Positions 10,060 through 21,628 of a stretch of 64,000 nucleotides of DNA are shown one piece after another. The notes beneath the pieces are model-generated. The model searched no databases. It saw only the letters and a list, made by a program, of their open reading frames with translations, and was not told the origin of the DNA. The first letter of the stretch is position 1. Every line of letters begins with the position of its first letter. The position numbers were made by a program, and so were the translations under genes. This stretch comes from Coprinellus micaceus (Eukaryota; Basidiomycota; Agaricomycetes; Agaricales; Psathyrellaceae). The stretch is from the NCBI GenBank assembly GCA_951394405.1, contig OX596341.1, positions 1,116,001-1,180,000 on the forward strand, in the 5' to 3' direction.

Positions 10060-11448
10060 TGATACGCCTGGTTCCAGGCTACCCGTATAAAAACGCGAAT
10101 TATACCCAATTGTCATCATATTCGCGTTCCTAACTCCCGATCGTGAACGACTGAGGGACAACGAAAGCTGTGAGACGCCCCACTCGACAGCTGTGCTAAG
10201 GAGAACCCCGGAACGAGGAGATCGAGCATGGGCGCTTAGCAGATTAGATTCGTGATCTTATCGCACCCGAATACGAGATGCCGAGAACCGAGAACCGAAG
10301 GGAAGCGACTTGTCCGCCTGGCACGCGAGAGTCGTGATCCTGCACATACCAAACAGGGCATGCCCAGGCACGGGACCAATGCTAAATCCACGAAGACGCG
10401 TAGAGATCGAGAAGACGTGTAGATACCGAGACGAGTAAAGATCATCGAGAGACGTACGAGCCATACACACACGAGCGTGCATAGGGAATATCTATTGTCA
10501 CTGACGGACTCACGAACGGTACACGGGGCTGGGTCGCGGATAGGGGCGGTCGGAGAAACCTCGCACACGGATAGCCTCACGATCACAGGTACCACCGGTA
10601 ACCACCAGCTAGCCGAGTAATGATCGGAAGTTGCATGGTTGATAAGCGCCCGCATGCGAACACAGGGGTCGAGATCACGAGCGTGAATACTGCTGGAGCA
10701 TAGGCCTGGAGATAGGCGGTTTGCCAAGGAATGCCCTTGTGCGTCCCACTCACGGCTTCAACGCCGAGACTAATAATAGCCACTCCAACGTGTGCTAGTT
10801 TCCCGTCCCTCTCATTTCTTTTTATTTTTATCTTTTATCCACATGTTTATGTTTATCTCGTTATGTTTTTGGTCTCGATCTCGATCCTTGTCTGTCTATA
10901 TGTTCACTCTCTCGTATCTCTTATCTTTACGCACAGCCACGAAAACCTGTATATAACCTAGCGATCCATAGACGCAAAATACCATAGCGGCCCTAGTGCA
11001 GATTTGTTTGTTTTGGTTCGAGTGCGCGCGACTGTGATTCGGCGGCTCTTAGTGAAATCGGACATTACTGTTTGCCTGTCTATCTTAGCGAAATCGTGAT
11101 CAAGTTGTGCTCAGAGTTGTGATTGAAGTGTGTCGGACCGTCCCAAGAAAGATTGTGTGTGCCATCTCGCATTTTGTGAGATCTTGAAGTCCTTGAGTCG
11201 AGCTTCGTGTTCCTCGGACCTACGCTTGAAGTTGCTTAGAGAACTCCTACGTTCCCCCTTCGCACTCGCGTCCTGTTGCGTCTAGTTTGTTGATCTTGCA
11301 TCGCAGCTGTAAACCAACTCCCCGCCCGTACTCACGTACGTGTATTATCCCCAATCCCCCCCCCTAGAGAGAGAGTGTGTGTTGGTTGTGTGTTTGTTGG
11401 TTGTGGTTGTGTGCACGCTTTCGCGTCTAGCCCGTAGCACCCGCATCA
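10060..11448 (+). repeat. Putative 3' LTR
   Basis: Begins TGAT directly after a polypurine tract and is taken to end at the ATCA at 11445-11448, giving TG...CA ends and about 1.39 kb. Inside there is a TATA-like GTATAAAAAC near 10085, AT-rich sequence around 10820-10970 and a TG-rich low-complexity run near 11365-11415. It contains no credible ORF. The right boundary is weak because no second LTR is in view for comparison. Confidence 0.4.
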
Positions 11449-12549
11449 GCGCGGTGCTCCACTATGCCATCGTCCCGCAGGGAAATCACCAAGGGGACCA
11501 ATAATTAGGTGCATGACGCTGGCTGCCGCCTGAGGGAGCCCTTTCGTCCTTGACCATGGAGAGCATGTGTGAGGGGGGAATGGGAATTGATGATTTTGGC
11601 ACTTGGGCTTTCTGACCTACTTCAGGGATACACAGCATCCACACCAATTCTGCGGCTAAGGGGAGCAGACCACTTTAGCAGCACTATCAACCTCCGCTCG
11701 TACCGGAGGCACAGCTGTGCAGCATATGAGTATGAGGCAGTAACCAGGGTAAGGAAGCTGTACATCTATGCCACTTGCCATAGTGAGTGAGCTCTGAGGC
11801 CCACTCATTGAGACGAACGCTAGAGGCGCATATCATAGAGCTTGCTGTAAACTTTGAATGGCTCGAGGTGTAATAGTTAGAAGAGCCAAGGGCACAGCTT
11901 TTGCGCTCAATATGACGTATTAACGTCCGAAAGAATCATCGGGGCAGAGAGAAAAGTATACGGAGGAGGTGAAGAGCGAGGTAGGGATCAAAAGTCAAAA
12001 GGCCAGTGGGAGAGGCGCTGAGAGCGGACAAGAATGTAGATTAGTAGAGTGGGTGGTGGTTCGGTTCAGTACGTTGCCCCGTCTCCCGGTGAGATTCCTT
12101 CATCATCGTGACTGCATGAACTCCCAACCTGGACTCATGAATCAAGTAATAAACCGTGATTCGTCCGCAGCAGGGAGAATGCCGCCCGGATAGAGGAGGG
12201 AGATACACATGGGAGTGCGCTGGGGCTGGTCGTACGCCGATGAGAGATAGAACGGAAGACAAGACCATGATGTTGGTAGATGGCATCAGATAGCGAGTAA
12301 GCTGACGGCCGCATCTACGTATTCTCGCCACTCCCCCCCCTCCGATTGACACGGCTCAAGCTCAACACGAATGTGAGGCTCACGTTCTCGTGGATTGAGA
12401 GTGTGGCCCCACGTCGACAGGAGGGAAATATGGTGGGTGGCGGATGGTGCGATCATACGTCGGTAAGAGGTGTCATACTTGTCGAGTTGTCGTTGGGGTC
12501 CAGAGTGAGTAAGCCCAAGTAGCTTTGTCTACAGCGTGAGTGCCTTTCC
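11449..12549. other. No gene seen
   Basis: Only short chance ORFs; no motif, RNA gene or clear repeat recognised. Confidence 0.5.
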
Positions 12550-13522
12550 CTCCGAAGGCTTTACAGAGGGGTAATCAGCCTGGACATGCATCCCCTCGAC
12601 GAGGCGGACTTCGTCTTTAGCTGAGTGGTCGACGTGGCTGCCAGAGGGACCGTGGCCGCCCTAGTCAGAACATGCGAGATTGAGTGGAAGGAGTTGTGGA
12701 CCCGTAGCCTTGTTGTTTCGATTCCTAGATGACGTTGAGTCGGCCCCATATCACTTCATCGTTGATGAGGAACTGTCTGTGGGGTGCTTCGACCATCGAG
12801 CCAGTGTAGAGAAGTACCCGCGCCCCAGAGTGAGCCTGAAGTTCGGGGAGAGCGGGGGGCGAAGCGACATAGAGATCAGATAGCGAGCTTTGACAGTTGG
12901 CGAAGACTAATTCCAGTGGCGGAGCCCAATGAGGGTTAAAAAAACCACTGGGCCAGTCGCCAACCAGTCGCACGTCGGCTGTCCCCTTGTACATCACCCG
13001 ACCAGGGTCAGATCCAAACAGGAAGCAAGAACCAAGATGAATCTCCTTTCCTGGTTGTGGGACGCCCATCGATGGTGCGACAAGGGGAACGGAACCGTGC
13101 CGTGGGGGAGAGGCGAAGGGCCTTTCTTGGTGCGGCGATGGGGGTCGATCACTCGTCGAGTGGCCGCCTAAGCAGGGAAAGGGTGGATAAGCAGAGCTTA
13201 TCACCGTGGCCAAGGTACAGCTCCCTCCTGGCGCTGAGGGACTCAGCTTTGATGGGGGCTACCCAAGGAGGTGGGCTTCGTCATCGATTGAGTGACCTAC
13301 TAATGCAGCGAGGGAACTGCGTCGTCGTTACTGCGAGCGTGCCGGCAAGGAGAGGGCAGAGGAATCGTGGATCTATTTCCTACAGTGCATGCCGATTCCT
13401 GGGGGACGTTGTGCCTTCATAATGCTTCATCGTCGTGGAGGAGGTGTCCATGGGGCCTGACTCATGGATCAGCCCAGCGAAGGCTGTCACTCCCACGCCC
13501 AGGCCGGGCGCGGCAGCTCATC
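12550..13522 (+). repeat. Dispersed upstream repeat, copy A (left part)
   Basis: Diverged but colinear with 19260-19900 and, in its last 250 bases, with 22740-22980: shared blocks include GGCTTCGTC.TCGATTGAGTG, ATCGTCGTGGAGGA and CTGTCACTCCCACGCCCA. In copy C this sequence lies upstream of the membrane-protein gene at 23605, so copy A is a relic of a duplicated 5' region. It is interrupted at 13522 by a transposon and resumes at 15409. Confidence 0.7.
13516..13522 (+). repeat. Target site duplication, left copy
   Basis: GCTCATC, identical to 15409-15415 on the other side of the 1.9-kb element. Confidence 0.75.
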
Positions 13523-15408
13523 CCCAGTGAGAACCGGACTCCGACAAAATCCGAGAAAGACAGGGAGATACTGGGATTCGCTGGGAATAACAGAAGAGAA
13601 ACGAGAGGGTCCGAGAAAGACCGTCACGATACGAAATGGCTTGCACATACGAGATAAACTGAGAAGGTTAGATTACCACTGAGAATCCATGAGTGGAGGG
13701 CAGTTTTATCCATAAAACCCTTATAGTTATAGTAAGGGGATTATCCAAAAAACGCGTTTTGTACACAGGGACACTGCATGTGCTGATGGATGATGCTTCT
13801 TTCCCAATGCGGTCGGCGCATCTGTTGAACATCATTTGTGCCCGCCCCTAACACTGTATGTAGTTTAGATCAAACAAAGGTCAATTAACCAATTTCTATG
13901 TTGTTGGGTCTCAAAAACGCCGTCAAATGGGCTCAAATAAAATACATTCTTAGAATGTGCTCAACCCGGCGTATGCACCGCCACCCTACGCCTAGCAATC
14001 CGAGGCCCTTGGGCCGAGCAAACGATGAGCGGCGGGAAGGTACGGGGGCCCCACGTATGAAAAAATCGGATACGTCACGTGCTTAGATGTTCAATTTCCG
14101 TATTAGGAAGGGGGATACTCGGTCACATGCACACTCCCTGTAACTAACGCGTTTTTTGGATAATCCCCTTACTGTAGCTATAAGGGTTTTGTGGATAAAA
14201 ATGCCAGACACGCCTCCAGAATCGCCGAATATGTAGCAGGACGGTGTTCTGAGAGTAACCCGACGCCTCTTCTTAAATCACTGGCAGGCCTGTTTGTAAT
14301 CATATGACCGTGGAATCGGGGTCGTTTGTGAGCAACTTTCGCTTCCTGTTCCAAGTTCCAATGTTGGTCTCCTACCACTACGATCCATGTGCCCTCTCTC
14401 AATATCTAGACACCCACCCTCCTCAAATCAGCATGAGTTGATCTCTGCCGCAGCGTCCCATCCACATCTACTCCACCGCCTAGTCCGGCATAAACCAAAA
14501 CAGCATGACCACGAGCGGTAGGTACCTTTCTTTCTTAGGCCTTTTTTGAGCGCATATACGCGCACACTGACTCGATAACGGCGTTATAGGGGTCCTATGA
14601 GCGATTGATTTAAGGAAAACCCAATCCTGTCCCGGAACCGAGCAGGGTAAGCGCTGGAAAGACTCCTGGAGGCTGGAGCGCCTTCCCAGGATCCTGAGTT
14701 CCAAGTGAGTAGGCGTCTACCTCGGTTTGACATTTGAACGCCGTCCCCAGATCTTTACTCTCTCGAAATCCCGAGGAAAAGATAAATGACAACGCAACAC
14801 CGAAACGATTCAACCCACTTCCCCGGAACATCAAGCGGCGGGAAATGGACACCGTCAGTAAACTGGCTCTCGAACGCTTAGGACATATGCATACAGCTCC
14901 CCGGCCAACGCCAAGCGGCAAAGCACCAGAGCAGTAGTCATCTTTCGCGAGGCTATAGGTGTGTTATCACCGGTTTTGAACATCTGTATGACTGGTGACT
15001 CATTGTCTTTCCTTAGGCACCATTTCTCGGGTACCTCAGCTGCTCTTTCTGATTTTGTGAGTTCTCTGTGTTGTGCTGGTGCCCTCGGATCCACTAGCAC
15101 TCGTTCTGCTATCGCGTTACGATTCTGTAAAGATTGTATTCTCGTAATCCTCGGCACAATACAATCGTTTTAATTCGTAGTGAAGCGGTCCCTCTCGTAG
15201 AATTTCGGATTTTAAGCCCTGAAAACGGCCTCGAAATCTCTGTTCCCCTCGTATATACCCAGAACATTTCGACAGGCCTCCGATCCCGAGACGAGAGTGT
15301 CCGAGAACGATACGAGATGGTGCACTTTTCCCGCAGGGCGTCGGATGTCGTCGTAACTCTGATATCCCCATGTTTCTCGTCATTTTTCGGCGTCCGGTTC
15401 TCACTGGG
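13523..15408. mobile_element. 1.9-kb non-autonomous TIR DNA transposon
   Basis: The ends are inverted repeats starting CCCAGTGAGAACCGGAC, with similarity continuing for about 45 bases. The element is flanked by a direct 7-bp duplication GCTCATC (13516-13522 and 15409-15415). The flanking repeat is continuous across the insertion when compared with 19260-19900 and 22740-23000, which confirms it as an insertion. Subterminal CGAGA-rich motifs recur near both ends. No transposase ORF is present, so it needs help in trans. The CAGTG-like end and 7-bp duplication are nearest to hAT or P-like elements, but superfamily is not settled. Confidence 0.8.
13699..14205. mobile_element. MITE-like element nested in the 1.9-kb transposon
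   Basis: A 60-base terminal inverted repeat (13699-13758 against 14146-14205) with about four or five mismatches, starting GGCA and containing GGGGATTATCCAAAAAACGCG-type sequence. Weaker inverted similarity extends about 25 bases further inward. The 387-base core has no ORF of note. The flanks offer only an AG dinucleotide as a possible target duplication. Confidence 0.75.
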
Positions 15409-15415
15409 GCTCATC
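15409..15415 (+). repeat. Target site duplication, right copy
   Basis: GCTCATC, identical to 13516-13522. Confidence 0.75.
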
Positions 15416-15560
15416 GTGTGAAGGTCGACGTCATTGGGCAACGCCGTTCTTGAAGTTACGGCTTCCTCTCGTCTCCTCATTTTGTGCTTTTTCCGACTCC
15501 TTCACTGTTCACTAACTCCTTTCCAGTTCCCCTCTCCGATACTTATTGCGTCGCATCGCC
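15409..15560 (+). repeat. Dispersed upstream repeat, copy A (right part)
   Basis: Continues the match of copy A to the region just upstream of the gene at 23605: CATCGTGTGAAGGTCGA, then a CTCCTCTCGTCTC / TTTCACTGT pyrimidine-rich block (compare 22972-23105). The similarity then ends before any coding exon. The remaining bases to 15844 hold nothing recognisable. Confidence 0.6.
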
Positions 15561-15844
15561 GCGACCTCCGCTAATGCAAAAGAGGGTTTGGGTGCGGAGT
15601 GGCGGGTAACAATGCATAACGCGTGAAGAGAAGCATGGATGTGAATGAATATGCATGGGAAACGTACATAGACCCCCCGAGTGAGTTCAGAAGATATGAC
15701 AAAAGCATATTGAAGTAATATTCGTAGATCGAATATCCAAAGGGAAACCTTGGAGATTGAGAGGATCGAGGATCAGGTCGAAAACGGACGAAGCTCGGTG
15801 AACGCAGTACAATGATTGAAAAGCGGGAAGATAGAGGAGGGCGT

Positions 15845-17294
15845 TTAGCCTTCATAGGCGGGGCGGTCGTCGGGAACGTCGGAAAAGCAAGGGAGCCCAG
15901 ACAGCTCAGATGCGGATGGTCGAAGCGATGGTTCGCGAACCCAGCATAGCTCCATCGCCGTCCATACCTCTTCCGTTAATCCACACAGGTGATACGCCTC
16001 AGAATCAGCCCCGGGTCTTGTGGGGCACTCGTTCCTCTCCACAACCGCCTCCAGGATGCGCAGTGGACGCATGGGCGAGCCGGGGTATATATCGTAGAAT
16101 GGCATACGATTGGTGAGCACCTGATTGCGAGCGACGGCGCCACACGTCAAACGGAAATCGGCGCGGAGGAGAACGGTGAGAGCGTACCTCGTACGCCAGG
16201 CAACCAAGAGAGTAGATGTCTGCTGCTGGGGTTGGCTTAAATTGATTTCCGACAGAGTGAGCTTCCAGTAGCTCTGGTGCTTGCCAGGGAACAGTCCCAA
16301 TGGATGCTGTTGACTGGATGGTTGTCCACGTCAGGACAGCTGCATCTGTGAGCCTCGAGAACCCAAGGTCAGCGAGGCATGCGCGCCCTGAGGAGTCGAC
16401 CAAGACGTTTGCTCCTTTCAAATCCCCGTGTACGATGTTATTGCTGTGAAGGTAGGCCATGGCGTTGAGAACATCCCGCATCTGTGAATAAACCGTCCCC
16501 CAACATCGCCGTTATAACCTCGTAGACGTGTCCTCAAGCATGGGACACGTACCAGTAGGTATCTGTTGGAATGGGGGTGTGACTTCAAGTACTCGACGAT
16601 CGTGCCATAGTCAAGCCACGGTGAGACGAGATAGAGCCCTGAATCGAAGTGGTCGTCTCGTCGGAAGACTCCGGTGAATGGAAGGATTCCGGCATGCTGG
16701 TGGTTTGCCCAGATAATGGCCTCCCTACTCAACAGCTGTGGGAATAGGGTGTCCGGGTCAGTGGAATTCAATGCTATGCATTCCCCCCGTTGCGCACCTC
16801 TTCTCTGTCCTCACGAGTGAAGCTACCACCGTAGAATCTATACCGCTTCAGAAAGACCTTTCCACCTTGGTAGACACCCCGGAAGGTATCAGTGCTCGAT
16901 GTCTGTAGCTCAGCTACTCGCTCGACGCTCTCGATGTTGGTAATGTAGAACGAGGAAGGGAGGAGTTTTGCGGCCCTCGAAAGTCGTAGTAAGGCAGTCA
17001 TTGCATTCGTCCAGTAGAGTTGCTCTATGAAATAACGAGATTCCAGGCCCTAGTCGATGTCGTTAAGCTGACCGGGTGCAAAGGACGAATGACAAAGGCC
17101 AACATTACCTGCTGAAGCAAGTCGATGTATACTTGAGCCTCCTCATCCCGGTGTTGTAAGAAGGCGCGGTACGAGTTCTTGTCTGAAGTGACAGTGTCTA
17201 CGAGAAGACGGCCTTTCTTGGAAGCGCGAGGAGGTGATATGCCTAACCAAGATAGGATAGAAGAAGGCGTAAGAATGCGAAGCAATGTTGGCAT
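15845..17294 (-). CDS. TKL-like serine/threonine protein kinase
   Basis: Five exons (high to low): 17294-17109, 17049-16798, 16735-16553, 16481-16188, 16120-15845. Introns are 59-71 nt and every junction is phase 0, giving 396 aa. Kinase elements in order: a poor glycine loop (TDTFRGVYQGG), beta-3 lysine in VFLKRYRF, helix-C glutamate in REAIIWANH, catalytic loop HGDLKGANVLV (HGD for HRD), DLGFSR (DLG for DFG), APE, and the helix-F Asp in DIYSLGCLAYE. The catalytic Lys, Asp and Asn are present, so activity is plausible. The first 80 residues are specific to this family. A paralogue with the same exon junctions is at 33428. Start chosen as the first in-frame ATG downstream of a TATA box; an additional 5' exon cannot be excluded. 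Confidence 0.85.
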
Positions 17295-17431
17295 CGGTGG
17301 ATGGCGGAGCTGCGGATCACTGGGGGGGTGGAGAACGACATACCTCCAGCAAGGCTTAGGCTTATGAGATACAAAGCAATTGGGCGAAACTTGGGGGTTT
17401 ATCGAGGACCCATCCTCTGAATACGCCCCCA

Positions 17432-17438
17432 CTATATA
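17432..17438 (-). promoter_or_regulatory. TATA-like box of the kinase gene
   Basis: TATATAG on the minus strand, about 140 bases upstream of the chosen ATG at 17294. Confidence 0.4.
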
Positions 17439-19259
17439 TGCAAAGGACATGGCCACACGCGGCGACGAGGGGTGGCTGTTCATTTAACAGCAGCCGACAG
17501 CTCTGAGCCCGCACTATATACAGCTTCATATAAGAACATAGCCCATCCTTGGAAATGCACGGAATCGGCTATGTGCCGAAGTTGCCTGAGGTACCCCAGG
17601 ATACGACGAACGCAATCCAGTCGGGGAGACAAGATATCACAAGCAAGAAATCGCTAGTGCTACTACTGCAGTTACGCGCCAAACGAAGGTCTCATATTAG
17701 ACCTGAATATCTATGCTCTTCGAGAAAGCCATCGAGGGCCATCCATTGCGTATAACGACAGCACCTGTTGTCGGTGGTACCTTTCACAGGCGTCAGAGGG
17801 CAATGCTTGCAAATGAAATACAGGGACTACCACAGTTAGCCTCCCGTACTCGTACATGCTGTTCCGATTCGTAGTGGGAGCCCTGCAGGGAACATTCAAT
17901 ACGCTGTACGGCCCGAACAACTATCATATTCATATCTAGCACCGGTGAACATGGAAATGAACTTCAAGCGAGGTAGAGCCTGTGTACACTGGCTTGAGAC
18001 ACGGGTAGGGACTGCTTTGCACACCACAGAGTACAGCAACGACTCCCGAACATTTCATTTGTCTGGAAGCTGGAGCCTGGAACCGAAGCATCGCCCAAAG
18101 GCAGCAACGCTTCACGAAGCTACGAGCCCTTGAATGCGACTACACCGGAAGGGCTCAACACCTTTTCACACCCCCACCTATTCGTGTGCACAGGTCAGAG
18201 GGCTTCAGTAGGAGGTCTTAATGCGCACACACAGCTTTGTACGGCAGGCGGTGGTTAGACAAAGAACGTTCGAGGTTCTAGAAGACTTAGCGAGCGAGAG
18301 GAGACGCGGAGGCAGCATCGGTGAAGGCGTACACCCTTTCGAGTTAACCCGAGGACCGATGGGAAGTATGTTGGCACGAGAGCGTAAGGTCCTACCGATT
18401 TTAACGGGCTGGGCTGGCTAGTCGTGGCTTACCGAGCTCACCAGGTAGAAGCGATGAATGAAACATCCGATTGTCGCACGCTACATTGTCCGAGACACAA
18501 AACAGCGGCAACCTCGACGTACCCACCAACCACCACGCCTTCCACGGTCAGAGCCTCCATGGAACCCTTGCTCCGTGGAGAAGTGTAGGATAGATCACGA
18601 AGGATATACACCAACATGATATCGGAGAAGTCCTCGTCAACGAGCGCCTACCGCCGGATCCCTCTCCAGAAACCGAGGACCATATGCACGCACCGCGGTC
18701 CGACGCGTCAATACGACACCGACCCTGGGGAGTGGAGTGGGGCTCGCAGCGGAAGAGAGGGGTAGGGGCTGGATCAAGCGTAGGGTCGAGGACGGCTACA
18801 CGGGGGTATGTGGAGAGAGCGGGCTGCGCTGAACGTATAGCTAATATCTTACTTGGGGTGGGAGGAGCACAAGACGTGAGGCGCACGACAGGAGTGTGAG
18901 CCGGCGCTGGGGCCTCATGTCTTGTGTGTAGAAACGCTAAGCAGAGTTTTTCATCGCCCTCTTTCGCAGACACTTGCAATGCTTACCCGACATCAATACA
19001 ACCCATCGCAGCCCTCTTACCTGCCAATGGTTACTGCACACACCGGTCCGCAGCGCCAGAACGGGCGTGATGACATGAGGTTGCGGAGAACCCAAAGTAG
19101 CAGCAGAGGGGTTCAAGGCGGTGTGTGGCTCGGGTACCGCGTAGTAAGAGGAGAGGATGCAGATAGCAGATAGCAGAGACCGGTCCGGCCCAAAGCGAGA
19201 AGGTTAGAGAGGGGGAGGCGTAGCGAGCATGAAGGGTGGAGAGGGGGGGTATAGCGAGC
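17439..19259. other. No gene seen
   Basis: About 1.8 kb with only chance ORFs (the longest, 18548-18979 on the minus strand, has no motif or splice support). Confidence 0.5.
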
Positions 19260-20160
19260 CTTTCAAGCCAAGGGTCGATACCATCGAGGGTGAGAAACGA
19301 CTCCGAGTCGGCCAGTCACACGTTGGCTGCCCCCCAGCCTAATAATGGGGGAAGACCCAAGCAGGAAGCAAGATCCAAAGCGGGTCTCCTTTCCTCGCCA
19401 TAGGACACCCATCCATGTTGCGACGAAGGGGGTGGAATCGCGCGATGGAGGAGAGGTGAAGACCCTTTCTGTGTGTGGTGGAGGTATTCGTGCGACGATC
19501 GAGGTCGATCGCTCGTCGAGTGGTCGTCTGGGTAAGGATAAGGTGGGAAACCAAACCCCTTCGCCGAGGACAAGGTGCAGCTCCCTCCTGGCGCTCCGTG
19601 GGTCACTCAACCTTGACATGTGCCCGCACGATGAGGCGGGCTTCGTCGTCGATTGAGTGGTCAACTGATGCCTCGAGGAAACTGCAGACCTGCCAGTGAG
19701 GGGAGAGCGGAGGAATCGTAGATGTATCGCCTATAGTACACGTCAATTCCTGGGTACTTTCAACCCCTTCATCGAGCTGCATCGTCGTGGAGGAAGCGTT
19801 TGCAGACTCGCTCGAGGATCAAGCCAGCGCAGCGAAGACTGTCACTCCCACGCCCAAGCCGAGCGCGGCAACCCATCGTGAGAAGGTAAAGGCATCGGCA
19901 TCGGCACAAGTCTCTTTCGTCATTCCTACTGTAATTATAGCATGTTGACCACCACATCGCCCAACTACGACGATTCCGTTCCCATCCCACCTCCGCCTCC
20001 ACATCCTGATCCAGGTCGGGGCATCGATGCCTACCGCGGGCACACGCCCTACTTGGCCCGCCAAGGGGCTGAGCCTATGGGGACCGGGAACTAGAACCAG
20101 AATGGTGTATGGCGCGTAGTACCGCGCTTTATCGTGAGTCCTAACTTCTTCTAGGCGTTC
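19260..20160 (+). repeat. Dispersed upstream repeat, copy B
   Basis: Colinear with copy A (12900-13510) and with 22740-23890. Unlike copy A it runs through into the equivalent of exon 1 of the membrane-protein gene, ending a few bases past the donor (TTTATCGTGAGTC). Confidence 0.7.
19942..20140 (+). pseudogene. Exon 1 relic of the single-pass membrane protein family
   Basis: Matches exon 1 of the gene at 23605: start ATG-TTGACCACCACATCGCCC against ATG-TCCACCACCACATCGCC, then CCCTACY-GGC-CGCCA blocks, and the end CCGCGCTTTATCGTGAGTC nearly identical at the splice donor. The frame is broken by a TAG after about 50 codons and the poly-glycine tract is lost. No later exons follow, so this is a dead 5' fragment. 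Confidence 0.7.
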
Positions 20161-20547
20161 TCGTCTCCTTTTCCTTCGGATCTATCCTTCCTTTATACGG
20201 GAGGCATATTGTGGAGAGTGACAGAGACGTCGTTCTGGAGCTAGCTTTGTGAAAGGCACTTCTAGCTGTGCATGATGTTCGTTTCCTCACGAGTCAACTT
20301 GTTCAAACCGACAAAAATTGTAACTGAACACACTACAGAGCACCCAATGTGATGGGCACATTTACAAGGCGTGATTGTCGCCAGCCAGCTGACAACCCTT
20401 TCTCGATCCCCGCGTACCCTATCCGACGTGAAGGCGCCTGTCCGGCCACTGTACTCTCAAATGCTTTCCGCAGTTTAACACTAGGCGCAGCCTGGAGGTC
20501 GCGGATCCTGAGGTGAGCGATGACCTTCTGAACAAGTGCCGACCAAC

Positions 20548-21528
20548 TTACATCGTCTTAAGTAGGCGTCGTATCGGCGAGCGCTGCTTAGTGGGCAGTG
20601 GCAGGACAAACGATCCGCTACCCTGGTCGATGTTATTCACCATCTCGTGGACAATTCTCCACTCGTCCCCTTGACTCTTACACGCTTCTATCCCGGCGCC
20701 TTCAGAACGCAGACGGGATATCAAATCGCAAAGTTCGTCATGCCGACGTTCGGGGTTGTCTTGGTTGGTACTGGTGCCCTGGCCGCTCTTGAATATGGGT
20801 CCCATGGCCGACCATTTTGTCGTGACAAAAGTGACGTTCCTCAGGACCCCGGGGTCAATCTTGTCTGCCAACCATGTAATTTCGTTCGCGAAACTCAAGC
20901 TCGGCCATTTCTGCTCAGTGATATCCTGGAGAAGGAAGATACCCAACTGAAATGGTTCGCCAGGTTGGATTCTTGGGTACAGTCAGCCACTCGTGCTTCA
21001 CCTCGACCAGCCGTGGCAACGCACCTTCGTCGGACGCTCTCCCGTATCCTCCGGATGGTATCGAAGTCTGTCAATCGCGGAGTAGAATTGTTCAACCCTG
21101 GAATATCACCAATGATTATGTTGTACTTCTTCGTGGACTCTGACTGGTGTTTTGGGACGAGTTGAGTCCAATGGATTTCCGTCGTGCAAGACGTGAGGCC
21201 ACCGCCAATACTCATTAAATCCAAATCCGGGTTGGCAGACTCCTTTATCAACCGATTGATGAACTGACGGAATTCGGGCTATGTTAGTGGATAGAGCGTG
21301 AGGAAAGGAAGATTAACTGCGGAGCACGTACAGTGCTGGTTCCACACCCAGTCCTTCCAATACAACTATGAAGGTGCGTGAGGTGCCTGCGACAGTGGCT
21401 GAGTCGCGAGGGGGTGACACGTACATCAGAACGAGGTTGACCGCCGCCTCGTTGCTTGTGGAGCGGTCAGCTTGGTACATTTTCATGAGGCTCTCGAAGA
21501 GGTCGGGAATAGCCCTATAAGACATCAT
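20548..21528 (-). CDS. Degenerate P-loop GTPase-like protein
   Basis: Exons (high to low) 21528-21425, 21365-21332, 21263-21025, 20971-20548; 266 aa. Exons 2 and 3 are exactly 34 and 239 nt, as in the copy at 41377. The P-loop is encoded by the tiny exon 2 and reads GRTGCGTST: the Walker A lysine is replaced by Thr. G3 is DIPG and the G4 region is FVTTKW. By its order of motifs this belongs to the fungal AIG1-like G-domain proteins, but nucleotide binding is doubtful. A TATA-like TATTTATA lies at 21621-21628. The C-terminus is uncertain: the last codons coincide with a GTAAGT, where the paralogues splice to a further mini-exon. Confidence 0.72.
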
Positions 21529-21620
21529 TGCCTGTGGTTGTGGTTGGGGAGGGGAGGTCGAAGTGGACTGTGGGGTGTGGGTATACCCTTGGGGGGTAAT
21601 CAAGCGGGATTCCTGGTCAC

Positions 21621-21628
21621 TATAAATA
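21621..21628 (-). promoter_or_regulatory. TATA-like box of the 20548-21528 gene
   Basis: TATTTATA on the minus strand, 93 bases before the ATG. Confidence 0.35.

Larger units (their letters stand above)
1..11448 (+). mobile_element. Ty3/gypsy LTR retrotransposon (5' part outside window)
   Basis: One element is proposed: gag-protease (1-1305), pol (to 5006), an antisense two-gene region (5187-9628), a polypurine tract (10051-10059) and a putative 3' LTR (10060-11448). The domain order protease, RT, RNase H, integrase is that of Ty3/gypsy. The 5' LTR and primer binding site lie beyond the left edge, so LTR identity and target duplication cannot be checked. That the antisense genes belong to the element is inferred from their position between pol and the second polypurine tract. 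The alternative is that the element ends near the first tract at 5043 and what follows is a separate unit. Confidence 0.6.

Noticed and set aside
18548..18979. 143-codon minus-strand ORF
   Set aside because: No motif, no splice support, composition like the surrounding non-coding DNA.
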